The notes under the pieces were generated by a model. It saw only the letters and a program-made list of their open reading frames with translations. It made no database searches and was not told the origin of the DNA. Of a stretch of 64,000 bases of DNA, positions 31,479 to 42,800 are shown one piece after another (the first letter of the stretch is position 1; each line of letters begins with the position of its first letter). Source of the DNA: Chloroflexi bacterium TSY. Its GTDB lineage: Bacteria; Chloroflexota; Anaerolineae; Caldilineales; Caldilineaceae. A program made the translations under genes and the position numbers. The DNA is taken from positions 107,002 to 171,001 of the forward strand of contig JAHBNG010000016.1 of the NCBI GenBank assembly GCA_019217005.1, in the 5' to 3' direction.

Positions 31479-32528
31479 ATGATAAGTAGCGATGTTGTGA
31501 AGATGTCTAACCGTACTCGAAGAGAGAATAACCGAACGAAGCATTCCCAACGATCGGCATCAAAAAGCGAGGCCACAACGAATCGATTTACTCGACCGCT
31601 ATCTAGACAAGGTAAGGAGCGTCAGCAGCGTGCCCGACAACGTTCGCGACGCAAGATGCATCGTTTTGAAGCAAACCGTCTCAGCTCATTAGAACTATCT
31701 GTTGTTTCGATCTGGCCAACGATTCAACGAGTTGCCAAGAATTTCTTTCAGAATCTATCATCTGAAAGGCTGATCGATTGGGAGAAACCCCACTTTGTCT
31801 GGCATGAAAGTAAAGTAGCTAGTATTTTATTGTTGCTCTTGGTCGGTTATGGTTGTTATTGGATCTTTACAGCGGATCAATTTTTTATCTATCGGGAAGA
31901 TGTAGATTTTATCAATGTAAGCTATTTGACCCAAGATGAACTATATGAAGCTGCCCAGGTGGACGGGTGGAGCGCATTCTGGCTGCAACCAAACGAAATA
32001 GGAGAACGATTGCGCAATCATCCTTATGTAGCAGATGCGCAAGTGACAATTCTTCTTCCAGGCAGAGTAGAAGCGCAAATTGTTGAAGAACAGCCAAAAG
32101 CTCTTTGGATAACTGATCAAGGGCCACTTTGGTTGCTGGCAGATGGAAGAGCGCTACCCATTCGACATGAAAATACGGCTGGTTTGCTCCAAATCCGGGA
32201 TGGAACGCAGGCCGCCCGTGCATTGAGAACGACAGATTTTGTTGATGCCCAGGTCCAAGAAAGTCAACAAGCCATAGACAGGGATGTATTGACGGCAGCC
32301 GAGAATCTTAGTCAGCTGTTTCCCAATATACAATATTTGAATTATCATAAAGGAATTGGATTGAATTTTGCGCTTCCCCATAGTGACTATTGGATTTATT
32401 GGGGTGATGGTCAGAACATTGAGACGAAAATCACCAATCTTCAGGCTGCCCAGAGAATTCTGGAACGAGGGGATACAACAGCACAGATTATTGATTTACG
32501 TTACCTACAGCGACCCTATTTTCGATAG
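31479..32528 (+). CDS. ftsQ: Cell division protein FtsQ/DivIB
   Basis: 349 residues. A long, very basic cytoplasmic region of about 110 residues ([13 protein letters not shown]) precedes one membrane segment ([20 protein letters not shown]). A POTRA-like domain follows ([17 protein letters not shown]... [20 protein letters not shown]), then the FtsQ domain ([25 protein letters not shown]-like C-terminus). It connects FtsL/FtsB to the divisome. The first ATG at 31479 sits 3 bp after the target duplication of the composite element; ATG 31503 ([10 protein letters not shown]) is an equally possible start. Confidence 0.9.
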   Translation: MISSDVVKMSNRTRRENNRTKHSQRSASKSEATTNRFTRPLSRQGKERQQRARQRSRRKMHRFEANRLSSLELSVVSIWPTIQRVAKNFFQNLSSERLIDWEKPHFVWHESKVASILLLLLVGYGCYWIFTADQFFIYREDVDFINVSYLTQDELYEAAQVDGWSAFWLQPNEIGERLRNHPYVADAQVTILLPGRVEAQIVEEQPKALWITDQGPLWLLADGRALPIRHENTAGLLQIRDGTQAARALRTTDFVDAQVQESQQAIDRDVLTAAENLSQLFPNIQYLNYHKGIGLNFALPHSDYWIYWGDGQNIETKITNLQAAQRILERGDTTAQIIDLRYLQRPYFR

Positions 32529-32575
32529 GTTCGGTCCGGGATCGGTCGATCCAAACAGATTTGCGAGGTTTACAG

Positions 32576-33859
32576 ATGCAGGAAATTATCGCCGCAATAG
32601 ATGTCGGCACAACCAAAATATGTGCGCTCATGGCGTCCGTGACACATGATAGTCTTGGGAATCTGTCGCTTCACTTATTAGGCATGGGCGAAGCTGCAAG
32701 CCAAGGCATTCGACGTGGTGTCGTGGTCAACGTCAACGAGGCGACCAACGCAATCGGAGAGGCTGTCGAATCTTGTGAAAAAGATGCGGGCGTTCATCTT
32801 TCAAGTTGCTATTTGGGTATTGCTGGGAGTCATATAGGTGCCATGGAGAGTCGCGGTGTCAGCCCCGTTGATCGCTTCGCTGGTGTCAGTAATCTCGATA
32901 TGCAGCGGGCGCTGGAGGGGGCAGCGGCAGTTACATTACCGGAAAATCAACAAGTGATACACACAATTGCGCGCTCGTGGACCGTTGATGGACAGGGTGA
33001 AGTCTATCAACCGTTGGGGATGCAGGCTGTGCGGTTAGAGGTTGATGCACATATTGTGACGGGCAGTAATATGGCTGTAAATAATTTGGTTCAATGTGTC
33101 AATGCTCATGGAATCGATATTGACGATTTGGTTCTTGAGCCGCTGGCCAGCAACGAATCTGTGCTACGTTTGGAAGAACGAGAGATGGGTGTGGTCGTTG
33201 TCGATATGGGAGGAGGCACGACTGATATTGCTATCTTTATCGACGATTGTCTGTGCCATACAGCGATTCTGGATGTCGGAGGACATCACCTGACGAACGA
33301 TGTTGCCATTGCCCTCCATGCTCCGTTCGAAACTGCAGAAGAGCTGAAAAAACGATATGGACATGTTTTGCCGGATCGGGTGGCAACAGATGAGAAGATA
33401 TGGGCAGCAGTTTTTGGCGAACGTTCAGAGCGTAGCTTCAGCCGCCGTTTTGTATCCCAAGTATTGGAAGCCAGAACCGAAGAGATCTTGGATATGATCT
33501 GGGATGAATTGGAGGAAAGTGGTTTTGATCATAAACTACCGGCTGGGATTGTCTTTACGGGAGGTTCGAGCCAGCTGCCTGGGTTGACTGAATTAGGGCG
33601 TAGTACATTGGGAATGCCCACACGAATTGGCTACCCAGCCAACCACCTCCCAATTGATGGCCTGCACCGCATTCTACAGACACCAACCTATGCGACCAGT
33701 GTAGGGTTGCTTCTGTGGGGGCTTTTCCGCGAAGATTCAAATTCTGTTCATCGACGATTTGACGCCGAACCAACGTTTATGGGGAATCCAGTTTTTATGC
33801 GGAATGGTGAATGGGTAGGGCAAGCAACGGATTGGTTAAAGAATCTGTTGCCAGGTTAA
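32576..33859 (+). CDS. ftsA: Cell division protein FtsA
   Basis: About 427 residues, actin-like ATPase. It begins [20 protein letters not shown] (phosphate 1 loop). The 1C subdomain follows, and the phosphate 2 loop is [16 protein letters not shown]. The adenosine motif is [14 protein letters not shown]. The tail ends with a possible amphipathic helix [13 protein letters not shown] for membrane attachment. FtsA tethers FtsZ to the membrane. The ATG at 32576 follows GCGAGGTTTACAG and is preferred over the TTG at 32561. Confidence 0.96.
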   Translation: MQEIIAAIDVGTTKICALMASVTHDSLGNLSLHLLGMGEAASQGIRRGVVVNVNEATNAIGEAVESCEKDAGVHLSSCYLGIAGSHIGAMESRGVSPVDRFAGVSNLDMQRALEGAAAVTLPENQQVIHTIARSWTVDGQGEVYQPLGMQAVRLEVDAHIVTGSNMAVNNLVQCVNAHGIDIDDLVLEPLASNESVLRLEEREMGVVVVDMGGGTTDIAIFIDDCLCHTAILDVGGHHLTNDVAIALHAPFETAEELKKRYGHVLPDRVATDEKIWAAVFGERSERSFSRRFVSQVLEARTEEILDMIWDELEESGFDHKLPAGIVFTGGSSQLPGLTELGRSTLGMPTRIGYPANHLPIDGLHRILQTPTYATSVGLLLWGLFREDSNSVHRRFDAEPTFMGNPVFMRNGEWVGQATDWLKNLLPG

Positions 33860-33865
33860 ATATAC

Positions 33866-33944
33866 GGTGGTATGCCAAATTGTGTGTAAATTTGATTTCT
33901 CTCTGACTGAGATCGGCAATTTATACAATTTGTGCTATACCACC
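33866..33944. repeat. Palindromic repeat P3, copy 2 (ftsA-ftsZ gap)
   Basis: GGTGGTATGCCAAATTGTG and ACAATTTGTGCTATACCACC are the arms; the centre has TTTCTCTCTGACTGAGATC. Begins 7 bp after the ftsA stop. Confidence 0.75.
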
Positions 33945-34020
33945 TAAAAATATACTGCGTTCTGACCAAATGCAGTTTTCGTTATCTTACTGTCACAATG
34001 TCACTGTTATACAAAAAGTT

Positions 34021-34096
34021 GGTGGCACAAATTGTATATAACCCATTTTGTTTATGAGCGGTCAAGTCCCTTTGGCACAATTTGTGATCGACCACC
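34021..34096. repeat. Palindromic repeat P3, copy 3 (directly upstream of ftsZ)
   Basis: GGTGGCACAAATTGTA and GGCACAATTTGTGATCGACCACC are related to the other P3 arms. It ends about 5 bp before the ftsZ Shine-Dalgarno, so an RNA hairpin here could influence ftsZ translation. The influence is inference. Confidence 0.7.
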
Positions 34097-34115
34097 CACA
34101 AAAAAGGAGCTATGC

Positions 34116-35261
34116 ATGAGTCCGAAAGCACAAACACAGTATGTGGAAAATTTTGCACAGATCAAAGTGATTGGAGTCGGTGGCGCGGGCCAGAATGCAG
34201 TGAATCGGATGATTCAAGAAGGCATTCTTGGCGTTGAGTTTATTGCCGTGAACACCGATGCTCAGGCATTAATCGCCTCGGAAGCACCACAGCGTCTGCG
34301 GATTGGAGAAAAGCTAACCCGCGGCTTAGGATCTGGCGGTAATCCAGAGATAGGGCAACGAGCTGCCGAGGAGAGTCGCGAAGAGATCAATGGTCTACTT
34401 CAAGACTCAGATATGATCTTTGTGACCGCTGGTATGGGCGGTGGCACTGGTTCGGGTGCATCACCTGTTATTGCTTCAATTGCACGCAACACAGGCGCAT
34501 TGACTATTGGTGTCGTGACACGCCCCTTTACATTTGAAGGGACCCAGCGTCGCCGCATCGCCGAAAGCTCGATGGATGAGTTGGTCCAGAGCGTCGATAC
34601 CTTAATTGTGATTCCCAATGACCGGCTACTTCAGATTGCTGATCGCAAAGCCGGGTTGAACGAAGCATTTAGTATGGCAGATGATGTTTTAAGGCAAGGT
34701 ATCCAGGGAATTAGCGAGTTGATTACAAATCCAGGCTTGATCAACCTGGACTTTGCTGATGTACGGGCTGTGATGATGGAAGGCGGAGCCGCGCTGATGT
34801 CTATGGGCAGCGGGACTGGTGAAGCGCGAGCCAAAGAGGCCGCTGAACAGGCAATTCAGAGTGCTCTACTGGACATATCTATTGATGGTGCACGCTCCAT
34901 CTTGTTTAATGTGAAGGGTGGAGATGATTTGAGTCTATTCGAGGTCAATGAGGCCGCCGAAATTATTCGCGCCAATGCTCATCCTGAATCTAATATTATT
35001 TTTGGTGCAGTCATCGACCCATCAATGAAGGACGAACTCCATTTGACAGTCATTGCAACTGGATTTGATCGGCCATTGCAGCAAGATTCGATCGGATATG
35101 AACAGCGCACCTATGAAACACGTTCATACGAGATTCCTACACCGCCTCAGACGAATGTCGATGAGATGGCACAGACAACGGATAATCTCGTCCGTACGTT
35201 TGATCGAGATGACCTCGATATTCCTGCCTTTCTGCGACGGTCACGTAAAAACCGTCAATGA
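34116..35261 (+). CDS. ftsZ: Cell division GTPase FtsZ
   Basis: About 381 residues. GTP-binding motifs are [24 protein letters not shown], the tubulin signature [16 protein letters not shown], and the T7-loop region [11 protein letters not shown]. The C-terminal peptide [11 protein letters not shown] is the usual binding site for FtsA and other partners. It polymerises into the Z-ring. The ATG at 34116 has AAAAAGGAGC just upstream; the frame is open upstream to 34032 but that part lies in a P3 palindrome. Last gene of the dcw cluster. Confidence 0.98.
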   Translation: MSPKAQTQYVENFAQIKVIGVGGAGQNAVNRMIQEGILGVEFIAVNTDAQALIASEAPQRLRIGEKLTRGLGSGGNPEIGQRAAEESREEINGLLQDSDMIFVTAGMGGGTGSGASPVIASIARNTGALTIGVVTRPFTFEGTQRRRIAESSMDELVQSVDTLIVIPNDRLLQIADRKAGLNEAFSMADDVLRQGIQGISELITNPGLINLDFADVRAVMMEGGAALMSMGSGTGEARAKEAAEQAIQSALLDISIDGARSILFNVKGGDDLSLFEVNEAAEIIRANAHPESNIIFGAVIDPSMKDELHLTVIATGFDRPLQQDSIGYEQRTYETRSYEIPTPPQTNVDEMAQTTDNLVRTFDRDDLDIPAFLRRSRKNRQ

Positions 35262-35640
35262 ATGACTGAGGCTAAGTAATCGTTCAAAAATAAGTTGGCG
35301 AATCGCAGCAAGATTTATTTGTAATGCCGTCTCTCTGTCTGCGCCGTAACAGGCAAGGGTGCCTGTTCTACAAACCTACAACTTGTTTTTGCACGCTTAC
35401 TAAGGCTGAGGTTGAAGGGTTTTGAGAGCACCCTCCCTCAGACAGCCCTTTCTTCCTTAGTGCTTATCCGAAAAGTTCTGTGACGGTCTCTTCTCACTCG
35501 AGAACCTGGTCGAACTCACAACCACTTTTCGGATAGGTTCTTAGCCTTAGCCTCCTCCTCAGCCTTCTTTCTCCAACCTGACGCCCCAACTGACACTTTC
35601 CAGACGATTACATTAAAATTTCGTTCTTTCGCGAAAATTA
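35262..35640. repeat. Nested palindromes after ftsZ, including P2 copy 2 and P5 arm
   Basis: CGTTCAAAAATAAGTTG mirrors CAACTTGTTTTTGCACG (imperfect) across about 100 bp. AACAGGCAAGGGTGCCTGTT is a local hairpin inside. P2 copy 2 (GCTTATCCGAAAAG... CCACTTTTCGGATAGG) spans 35462-35538. GCCTTAGCCTCCTCCTCAGCC-like sequence at 35550-35573 is a P5 arm. No gene is seen in 35262-36012. Confidence 0.65.
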
Positions 35641-35663
35641 AGTACTAGAACACGTGTTTGCAT

Positions 35664-35692
35664 TTGCAAGCATGTAAAAAGTATGCTATACT
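35664..35692 (+). promoter_or_regulatory. Probable nrdR promoter
   Basis: TTGCAA (35664-35669) and TATACT (35687-35692) are spaced 17 bp. It lies 320 bp upstream of nrdR with no gene between. Confidence 0.55.
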
Positions 35693-35735
35693 CTCGCCCA
35701 CGACTCCCTGCATATAGTAGCCTTTGTTATTGTCA

Positions 35736-35752
35736 ACACAATATCTGGGTGT
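35736..35752 (+). promoter_or_regulatory. Possible NrdR box
   Basis: ACACAATATCTGGGTGT has the ACAC...GTGT outline of NrdR boxes (consensus close to ACACWATATATWGTGT) but is one base too long and has central mismatches. Its place just downstream of the promoter would fit autoregulation. A clear second box at the usual spacing is not visible. Confidence 0.3.
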
Positions 35753-36012
35753 TTTGCGAGCTCTACAACCTACTACCCATTCCACTCGCACTTTGGGGCG
35801 TGAATCTGTGCTCCATTACAGAAGCTACTACTCGAAAACGATACGGCGTTTGTCTTGGAAACTAGAGTGTTCAACAGTGTTGCCAGAGATACAATCTCTC
35901 GTTTTCAAACCATGCTCACGATAAAATGAATTGCTCATCTGCTAAATGGTGACAGGGCACTAATGCCCGATTTATACACATTGGTGGAAGATGAGCCAGA
36001 TAGATTGATTCT

Positions 36013-36471
36013 ATGAATTGCCCTCATTGTGCTTTTACGCGTCATAAAGTCATCGACACGCGCGACACAGGCGAAGCGATTCGTCGTCGCCGACAATGTC
36101 AGAATTGCGGTCAACGGTTTACGACTTATGAGACGATTGCCGCAAGTTTATTGGTGGTCAAGAGCGACGGAAACCGCGAACCCTATGATCGCCAAAAACT
36201 GTTATCAAGTATTCGCACGGCGACAACGAAGCGAAATGTTAGTAGTGAAGAGATTGACCAAGTAGTTGAACGGATTGAAGATGCGGTTTATCGTCTAGGA
36301 CGTGCGGAGATCCATAGCAAAATGTTAGGCGACTTGGCTTTAGATCATTTGGCAGACTTAGATTTGGTCGCCTATATTCGATACGCAAGCGTCTTTCTCG
36401 ATATGAACGATGTTGTTGAAATCCGCACAGAGATTGATCGAGTGATGGGGAGGGATCAGCAGAACGAGTAA
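36013..36471 (+). CDS. nrdR: Transcriptional repressor NrdR
   Basis: 152 residues. The N-terminal zinc ribbon has MNCPHC and [13 protein letters not shown] (four cysteines). The ATP-cone domain follows with [17 protein letters not shown] and ends [13 protein letters not shown]. NrdR senses ATP/dATP and represses ribonucleotide reductase genes. The class II reductase gene lies 3.3 kb downstream, separated only by insertion sequences, so the two were probably adjacent. Confidence 0.97.
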   Translation: MNCPHCAFTRHKVIDTRDTGEAIRRRRQCQNCGQRFTTYETIAASLLVVKSDGNREPYDRQKLLSSIRTATTKRNVSSEEIDQVVERIEDAVYRLGRAEIHSKMLGDLALDHLADLDLVAYIRYASVFLDMNDVVEIRTEIDRVMGRDQQNE

Positions 36472-36614
36472 TATAATTCAATACCTTGACTTCTGTTAAT
36501 AAATCGAGAATAGTATATTTGGAAAGATGTGAACGATTTTCACCGAACATCTGAACTTATATCACCTGGATTTTCCATGTGAAATATTTAGGGGTAAATT
36601 CAGGTTCATTATCG

Positions 36615-36769
36615 GGGGTGGTTCATTTTAGCTGGATAGATAGGTTTACACTTTTAGAAACAGAAAGAACGTTTATATTCTCTGATTTCGCCGGTTCTCA
36701 GAGAGAAAACGGTCTCATATAGATTTTTGTCTATATATCAAAAGTGTAAACCTAATTTTGAACCACCCC
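36615..36769 (+). mobile_element. MITE family M1, copy 2 (155 bp)
   Basis: Appears identical to the copies at 12378, 46071 and 48252, in the same orientation. Flanked by the 8-bp duplication CATTATCG (36607-36614 and 36770-36777). Lies between nrdR and the nested insertion sequences; nothing else is evident in 36472-36957. Confidence 0.95.
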
Positions 36770-36995
36770 CATTATCGTGCGAAATATAGTATATATCTAA
36801 TTGCCTCTCAGCAGGAATACATGTCATTTTGGGGCGCAACATCATTCTGGTCGTGGTCTACAAAATAATTTAAAGCGACGAATAATCCCAACACCCTTTT
36901 CCCAAAATTGATATGCATTCTTTTACTGGCGTATGAACAAACTATCAATAATCTTTTGGCTCATATATGAAAGTAGGTGAAAAGTATGTAAAATA

Positions 36996-38493
36996 CTTTA
37001 CTTTCTGGTAAAGGCTTGAGTGACAAAGGGCAAACCGAAAGGGGCGGAAAAAAGAATCCACCCTGAAAAAACGGGATAAAATGTAAAAATAGTGCTCGGC
37101 TAGTTTAAGCAGCGGCATTGAGGCGGCGATGAGCGAGAACGCCTTTAGGTAAATGGTGTGAAACCGAGGCCTTTTTCCGAAAGTCAGGATCGAGTTGGTC
37201 AGGAGTTGGAAAAAGAGCACTCGAGAGAACACGGCGCAGCCTGCCGGGAGTGGATTGAGGCTCTCGATCCCAGTAGCCAGTCGGTATGGGAGGAAGAGAA
37301 GCGGCTAAATGGGAAAGAAGATTGCCAGCCAGCAGCCCCAGTTCAGGTAAGCGGAAACAAGCCTCATCGGCATGAACAAATTGACGATGTAAGCCAATCA
37401 TCTGCTTGGAAGCCAAGGGGGGATGTTCAACAGGCCAGCGTTCCAGGTAGACAAGATAAATGGTTTCAGGCTGCAAAGTCATAACGGTCGCCAAAACCAA
37501 AGGTGTGTTGTAGGCCGGATCCTGAATGACGTAAATCGAGTAGGTACGGTTGGCTGTATCCACCTTGGTTGTTCTGGGGACGAGATTGTGCCATGCTTGA
37601 TAGCAAATCAGGCGACCACTATAGAGAAAGCGACCAGACGAGTCCGGAGTTGTAGCCTCGAGTCGCTTTCCTTATAGCTGCGAGAGAGCGGACGCACAAT
37701 ATCACCATATTCAGGTGGTCTGCCTTTTTCTTTGCGTTTGGGGAACTCATTGCGGCGCACTGTGCAGTTAATGGCTTCCCGCAGGACAAATCGGTCTATG
37801 CCGCTTTCTAGCATTTCTCTGATTGTAAACCCGGCATCGACCACCGCCACTTCGTCTGACTCCAGTGATTTCTTCGTCTCTTTCAGCAGCTTTTTCCGAA
37901 ACTCACTTTCCTTTGTTCCAACCGTGCATCTCATGATTGCCTTGAGCAGTGGCACTCGCTTCCCGCCTATCTCCCCCGAGCTTATCATCACTCCAAAGAT
38001 GAGCGCGGGCAATGCCCGACGAACCGTTGAGTTATAGAGTCGGTTCACTTTCCCTTGCAGCTTCGGTCGCCAGAACCCTGTGATATCTATGCTTTTCACT
38101 CGGTACCCTTCTAACTTTTTTGCCTCCCATTCCCCTTTCCACTTCTTCTTGCCACGACCCCAGCAGACTTGTGATATCCCATGATCCATATCGAAAGCTC
38201 CACCAGCTTCGCCGGAGCTCCTCATCTTCAAACCCGCTTTCTTTCAATGCGCTATGGATTGCTCCTCGACTTTTCAGAAACGACCCATTCAGCATTGCCC
38301 ACATCAGACGCATTACATTTACGTTTGTTCCCATCGGCGTTACTTGCAATACATTCATCAGTACTGCTATAGTTATTTCTGGCGCGGTTAGCATTCCTTC
38401 CTCCTTTTTGGGTTCTCTACCTTTAGGATGAACTGCTAACCGCTTTTTGTCACATTTCTCACCTCATCTCTTTTCTTTTACCAGAAAGTAAAG
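36996..38493 (-). mobile_element. Insertion sequence (1498 bp) nested in the IS1595-like element
   Basis: Perfect 17-bp terminal repeats CTTTACTTTCTGGTAAA at both ends, flanked by the 7-bp duplication TAAAATA (36989-36995 and 38494-38500). It carries one transposase reading frame on the minus strand, now broken. It landed near the left end of the host element, upstream of that element's transposase. Confidence 0.9.
37105..38394 (-). pseudogene. Degraded DDE transposase of the nested IS
   Basis: Three overlapping or adjacent minus-strand frames (38394-38032, 38231-37608, 37563-37105) together read as one protein. The start is MLTAPEITIAVLMNVLQV. The middle has VKSIDITGFWRPKLQGKV and EVAVVDAGFTIREML (DDE-type Asp regions). 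The end has LERWPVEHPPLASKQMIG (IS4/IS701-like RW-x-E helix) and LLAGNLLSHLAA. Frame changes occur near 38150 and near 37610, so the transposase is inactive unless these are sequencing errors. I recognise the fold type but not a named IS family. Confidence 0.8.
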
Positions 38494-38542
38494 TAAAATA
38501 GGGAAAGAGGTCAATGAGAAAAAAGAAAAGAGAAAAAGAGCC

Positions 38543-39495
38543 ATGAAAATGCGATATCCGATCCAAGAACTGATGAGCGAAGAAGGCTGTTATGAGAGAT
38601 TGTTAGAGATCTTGCATCCAGAAGGGATGCAATGTCCAGATGGACATAGATTGCCAGAAGGGCAAGCGCCTCACAGTCGAGAGCGAGCCCCGGGGAATAA
38701 GTACAGATGCCGAGAATGCGGCAAAGTATACGATGCCTTTACGAATACAGTCTGGTCTGGAACGCATTACAATTGTGTGACGATAGTCTTAGTGATGCGA
38801 GGCATCATTCAAGGGACACCAACGCTGCATCTATCAGAGGAACTGTCTCTGAACTATAGTACGTTGTTGGAGCGTCGCCATCGGATCCAGAATACGGCGT
38901 TGCTCCAAGCCGCAGCCGCTTCCCCCTTTTTCGCGATTCTGTAGCTGAAGCCGATGAACTGTACCAGAATGCAGGAGAGAAAGGCGATTACCATCCCGAT
39001 CCAGATGACCCGCCCAGACCTCGAGCCAACAAGCGCCGTGGACGAGGGACGATGGAGAACGACCGACCACCGATTCTGGGCGTTGTGGGACGAACCTCTG
39101 GCCAAGTCCAGTTCACGGTCTGTGACAACACACAACAAGCAACCATTGTTCCTTTAGTTGTTGCTTGCTCTCTCCCTGGCACCACTCTCTATACCGACGA
39201 GTGCAACGCCTACAATCCCATTGCGGAGACTGGTCGCTCTCATGCCACTGTTTGTCACTCCCGGTACGAATGGGCTCGCGATGATGATGGCGACGGCATT
39301 CGGGAAGTTCACTGCAACACCATGGAAGGCATTTGGACTGGTCTACGCAATTTTCTGCGTCCCTTTCGGGGTGTTCATAAACGTTATCTTGCCCAATATG
39401 TTGCCATCTTTGAATGGACTCACAATCTCAAATTTGTCAATGACTCCTTTCTTCGCTCTCTCATTGACTCCCATTTCACCTATTTTCATTCATGA
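38543..39495 (+). pseudogene. IS1595-family transposase with a -1 frame change
   Basis: The first frame (38543-38944) encodes a zinc ribbon (MQCPDGH... YRCRECGKVYDAFTNT), typical of IS1595 transposases, and ends FFAIL. The second phase continues EADELYQNAGEKG, then PILGVVGRTSG, TLYTDECNAYNPI and REVHCNTMEGIWTGLRNF, the DDE core of IS1595. The switch falls at a run of five C and five T (38921-38930). It could be programmed -1 frameshifting or simple decay. Combined length is about 317 residues, normal for the family. Confidence 0.85.
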
Positions 39496-39515
39496 GCCAA
39501 TCTTTTAAATTGACG

Positions 39516-39590
39516 GTGTGTCCCAAAGTGTGCAAATGGAGACCTCTCAGTCAGAGAACCTGCTCTATTTACATACTTTGTGGTACACAC
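39516..39590. repeat. Palindromic repeat P1, copy 2
   Basis: GTGTGTCCCAAAGTGTGCAA and TACTTTGTGGTACACAC arms, 75 bp. It lies between the IS1595-like element and nrdJ. The rest of 39591-39812 shows no gene and no convincing promoter or NrdR box. Confidence 0.85.
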
Positions 39591-39812
39591 CCTTTAAATT
39601 AGAGGTTCTCCAATCATAACAGCCCGCTCACTGATGATCGGGGTGTAATTTGTTGTGTCAAATCTATTTGGGTTGTTCGTATAGTCCGTCAGTGTTGGCA
39701 CTAGAGCTTAGTTCGCACAGGTTAAATTTACTATATAAAAGTCATCTCTAACCATTTTCATTACTACCGGTTTACGTCAACAGAGATGATACAGGCTCAC
39801 AGGAGAAATTGA

Positions 39813-42800
39813 ATGTTTGAACACCCAGGAATCAATCAAGATTTGCTTGCAAAGCGATATGCGCAAGGCAAAGAAAAGACTTGGGATGAAATCGCCATGC
39901 GCGTGGCAAAACATGCTGGCGCAAAATCCGGTAGGACCGATGAATTTTATGAAACGATCTATCATGGCAAATTTTTCCCCTCTCGCATGACGTATATGGG
40001 GACTGACTATCCGTTTGCATCAAGCTGTTTTGTCTTTCCTGTGGAAGACAGCTTAACCGGCATTATGCAGACGCTGAGCGACGCATGTCAGGTACAAAAG
40101 TATGGAGGTGGCTGTATTGGAGGCGAGAGTGTCGTCCTGACCGATCATGGACCCATCCCGATCAAGGATTTAGTAGAACAGCGCAACCCGTCCATCTCGG
40201 TTCTGTCGTATGATCCACAAACACACAAGACCGAATATCGCTCGGTTGCAGATTGGCACATCACTCATCTGCCGGGTCATCGAATCTATGAAATCACATT
40301 TGGTCACCAGAGAGCCATCAACGGGGCCAAGCTGCGAGCCAGTAACTGGCACCCTTTCTTTGTTTTTAATGGAGAGGAAGTTGTCGAGGTGCGAGCTGAT
40401 GAACTGAAGCCAGGTATGTCTGTGATTGGTGCAACTGAGCAGGGTAGTGAATATGATCCTTATTTCTGGTTACTGGGGTATGTAACTGGTGACGGCTCTG
40501 TCGACATGTCAAAACAGAAGACACGAGAGTATGGTCGAGTGCGGATCGTTGACTCAAATGAGAGTGCCATTGAAAGAGCCTCTGCGGTTTTATATTCACC
40601 TTACCGTCCATCGCCTGATTCACGTTATCAGTCAGATGTGTGGTCAGTCGAATCGACAGGATATATGGCAGAGAAAGTAGTAGAAGAATATGATTATCTG
40701 CCTCACTCTCACACCAAGCATATTCCACAACAAACCTGGGAAACTGGTCCAAATGGACGTTTTTCGTTTTTGGTTGGTTATTTAGATGCGGATGGATGGT
40801 TTTGTCGAGAAAAAAGGAGATTCTATGCCTATACGGTCAGCGAACGTTTAGCCAGAGAAATTGTTGCGTTGGCAGGGAGTCTTGGGGTGCGTACATCTGT
40901 GCGTGTTCGGCCATCCAGAAAAGAGAACGAACGTGATGGTTATGAAATTTCGTTTGAACGTTCCCAGACCTTTACCGATAAAGTCTGTACGATCAGTACA
41001 AAATACGATGATTTGCAGACAGGTGCGGTAAATGGATCTGTGCCTCTTTCACATATCTGGCGTCAACGGTTAGAAGATGCAGGAATCCACATTGGTAAGA
41101 CAGCATGGCGCGAAGCCGTAAACATCAACGGGCGCAAAGCAAATCTAGTAAACTGGCTACAGAATGGTATCACGACAAGGGAAACTGCGGGAGTCATCCT
41201 AGACGCCTGTGGAGAACTACTTTTGGCCCAAGCGGTTCGTAGTGCTCGAATTGTTCGTGAAGTTCGCCAAACTGGTGTTGATGAAACACTTTATGACTTA
41301 ACAATCCCGGAAACCCAAACTTATATTGCATCTGATCCGTCAACAGGTGCGTTCGTCGTCGTTCACAATACGGGCTACAACTTCGGTCGTCTACGACCCA
41401 AAGGTGCGCTCATTAGTACCAGCGGTGGTGATGCCAGCGGCCCAGTGTCCTTTATGGGATTGTTTCACAATGCAATGGAAGTGGTACACCGCGCAGGCAA
41501 GAAACATGCCGCACAGATGGGGATTCTTAACTGCGATCATCCTGATATCTTTGACTTTATTCAGTGCAAAGACCGAGAAGGTGCATATTGGACCTTCAAT
41601 ATATCCGTAGCAATCACTGACAAATTCATGGAAGCTGTACGCCGCGATGAAGATTGGAATCTTCAGTTTAACGGCAAAATCTATAAAACCATTAAAGCAA
41701 AAGAGCTTTGGGATTACATTGTTCAACATGCGTGGCACAACGGTGATCCTGGCGTGATCTTTATTGATACCGTCAATCGAAATAACTGCTATCCTGAACC
41801 GATTGAAGCGTGTAATCCATGCGGAGAGCAAATGCTTCCTCCTTACGTCTCGTGCAATCTGGGTTCAATTGATCTTTCTCGTTTTGTCATCAACGGGGAA
41901 ATCGATTGGGATAGCTTAGAAGCAACTACGCGGACAGCTACTCGCTTCCTGGATGGTTCCGTGGAAGCTGCCTTCTGGCCAGTCGATCAGATTCGAGAGA
42001 AAACTCATCGATATCGTAATATGGGAATCGGCGTGATGGGCTGGGCCGATATGCTGATCTTATCAGGCATCCCCTACGATTCTCAAGAAGCAGTTGAGTT
42101 AGGTGAAAAAGTAATGAAATTCATTAATGACGCTGCTGATGATGAGTCTCGTCGACTAGGAGGAGGCGAACGTAAGAACACAACTGTTACATCCATTGCC
42201 CCAACGGGTTCTATCAGCTTGTTGGCGAGTTGCTCATCAGGTATTGAACCACTCTTTGGTATTGTGACGATGAAAAACACCTATGTGGGATCGTACAACA
42301 GCGCTCATTGGATCTTTGAAAGTATTGCAAAAGCCCGTGGTTTCTATAGTGATGATCTAATGGAAAAGATCGCCACGAGCGGATCGATACAACATTTAGA
42401 TGAGGTGCCTGACGATGTTAAACGCCTCTTTAAGACCACAATGGAGATCGATTGGGAATGGCACGTGCGACATCAAGCAGCGTTTCAAGCGCATACCGAC
42501 AATGCCGTCTCTAAGACGATCAATTTGCCCAACGATGCAACGATCGATGATGTTGAACAGGCCTATATGATGGCTTATGAAACAGGTTGTAAGAGTATTA
42601 CAGTTTATCGTGACGGCAGTCGGCAAGTGCAGGTGATGGATGTCAAAACTCAAGACCGGGATATGTGCCCGAACTGCAACGCGATTCTATTTATGAATGA
42701 TGGGGAAAAGATGTGTGTTACCTGTGGATACAAACCTGAGGAAAACCAGAGAGAAATTTCGACAACGGAACAGGTGACTGTCTCAGAGAACGGAATGTCG

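Larger units (their letters stand above)
36958..39498 (+). mobile_element. IS1595-like insertion sequence, split by another IS
   Basis: Ends GGCTCATATATGAAAGTAGG (left) and, read inward from the right, GGCTCATGAATGAAAATAGG. Flanked by the 8-bp duplication AATCTTTT (36950-36957 and 39499-39506). Removing the nested element (36996-38493) and one 7-bp duplication leaves about 1036 bp, a normal IS1595 size. The 8-bp duplication fits that family. Confidence 0.88.

Noticed and set aside
36958..39498. The IS1595-like element as source of the M1 MITEs
   Set aside because: It too makes 8-bp duplications, but its ends (GGCTCATGAATG) do not match M1 ends (GGGGTGGTTC).
39591..39812. NrdR boxes or a B12 riboswitch upstream of nrdJ
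   Set aside because: No pair of ACAC...GTGT boxes and no conserved B12-box-like core could be seen.
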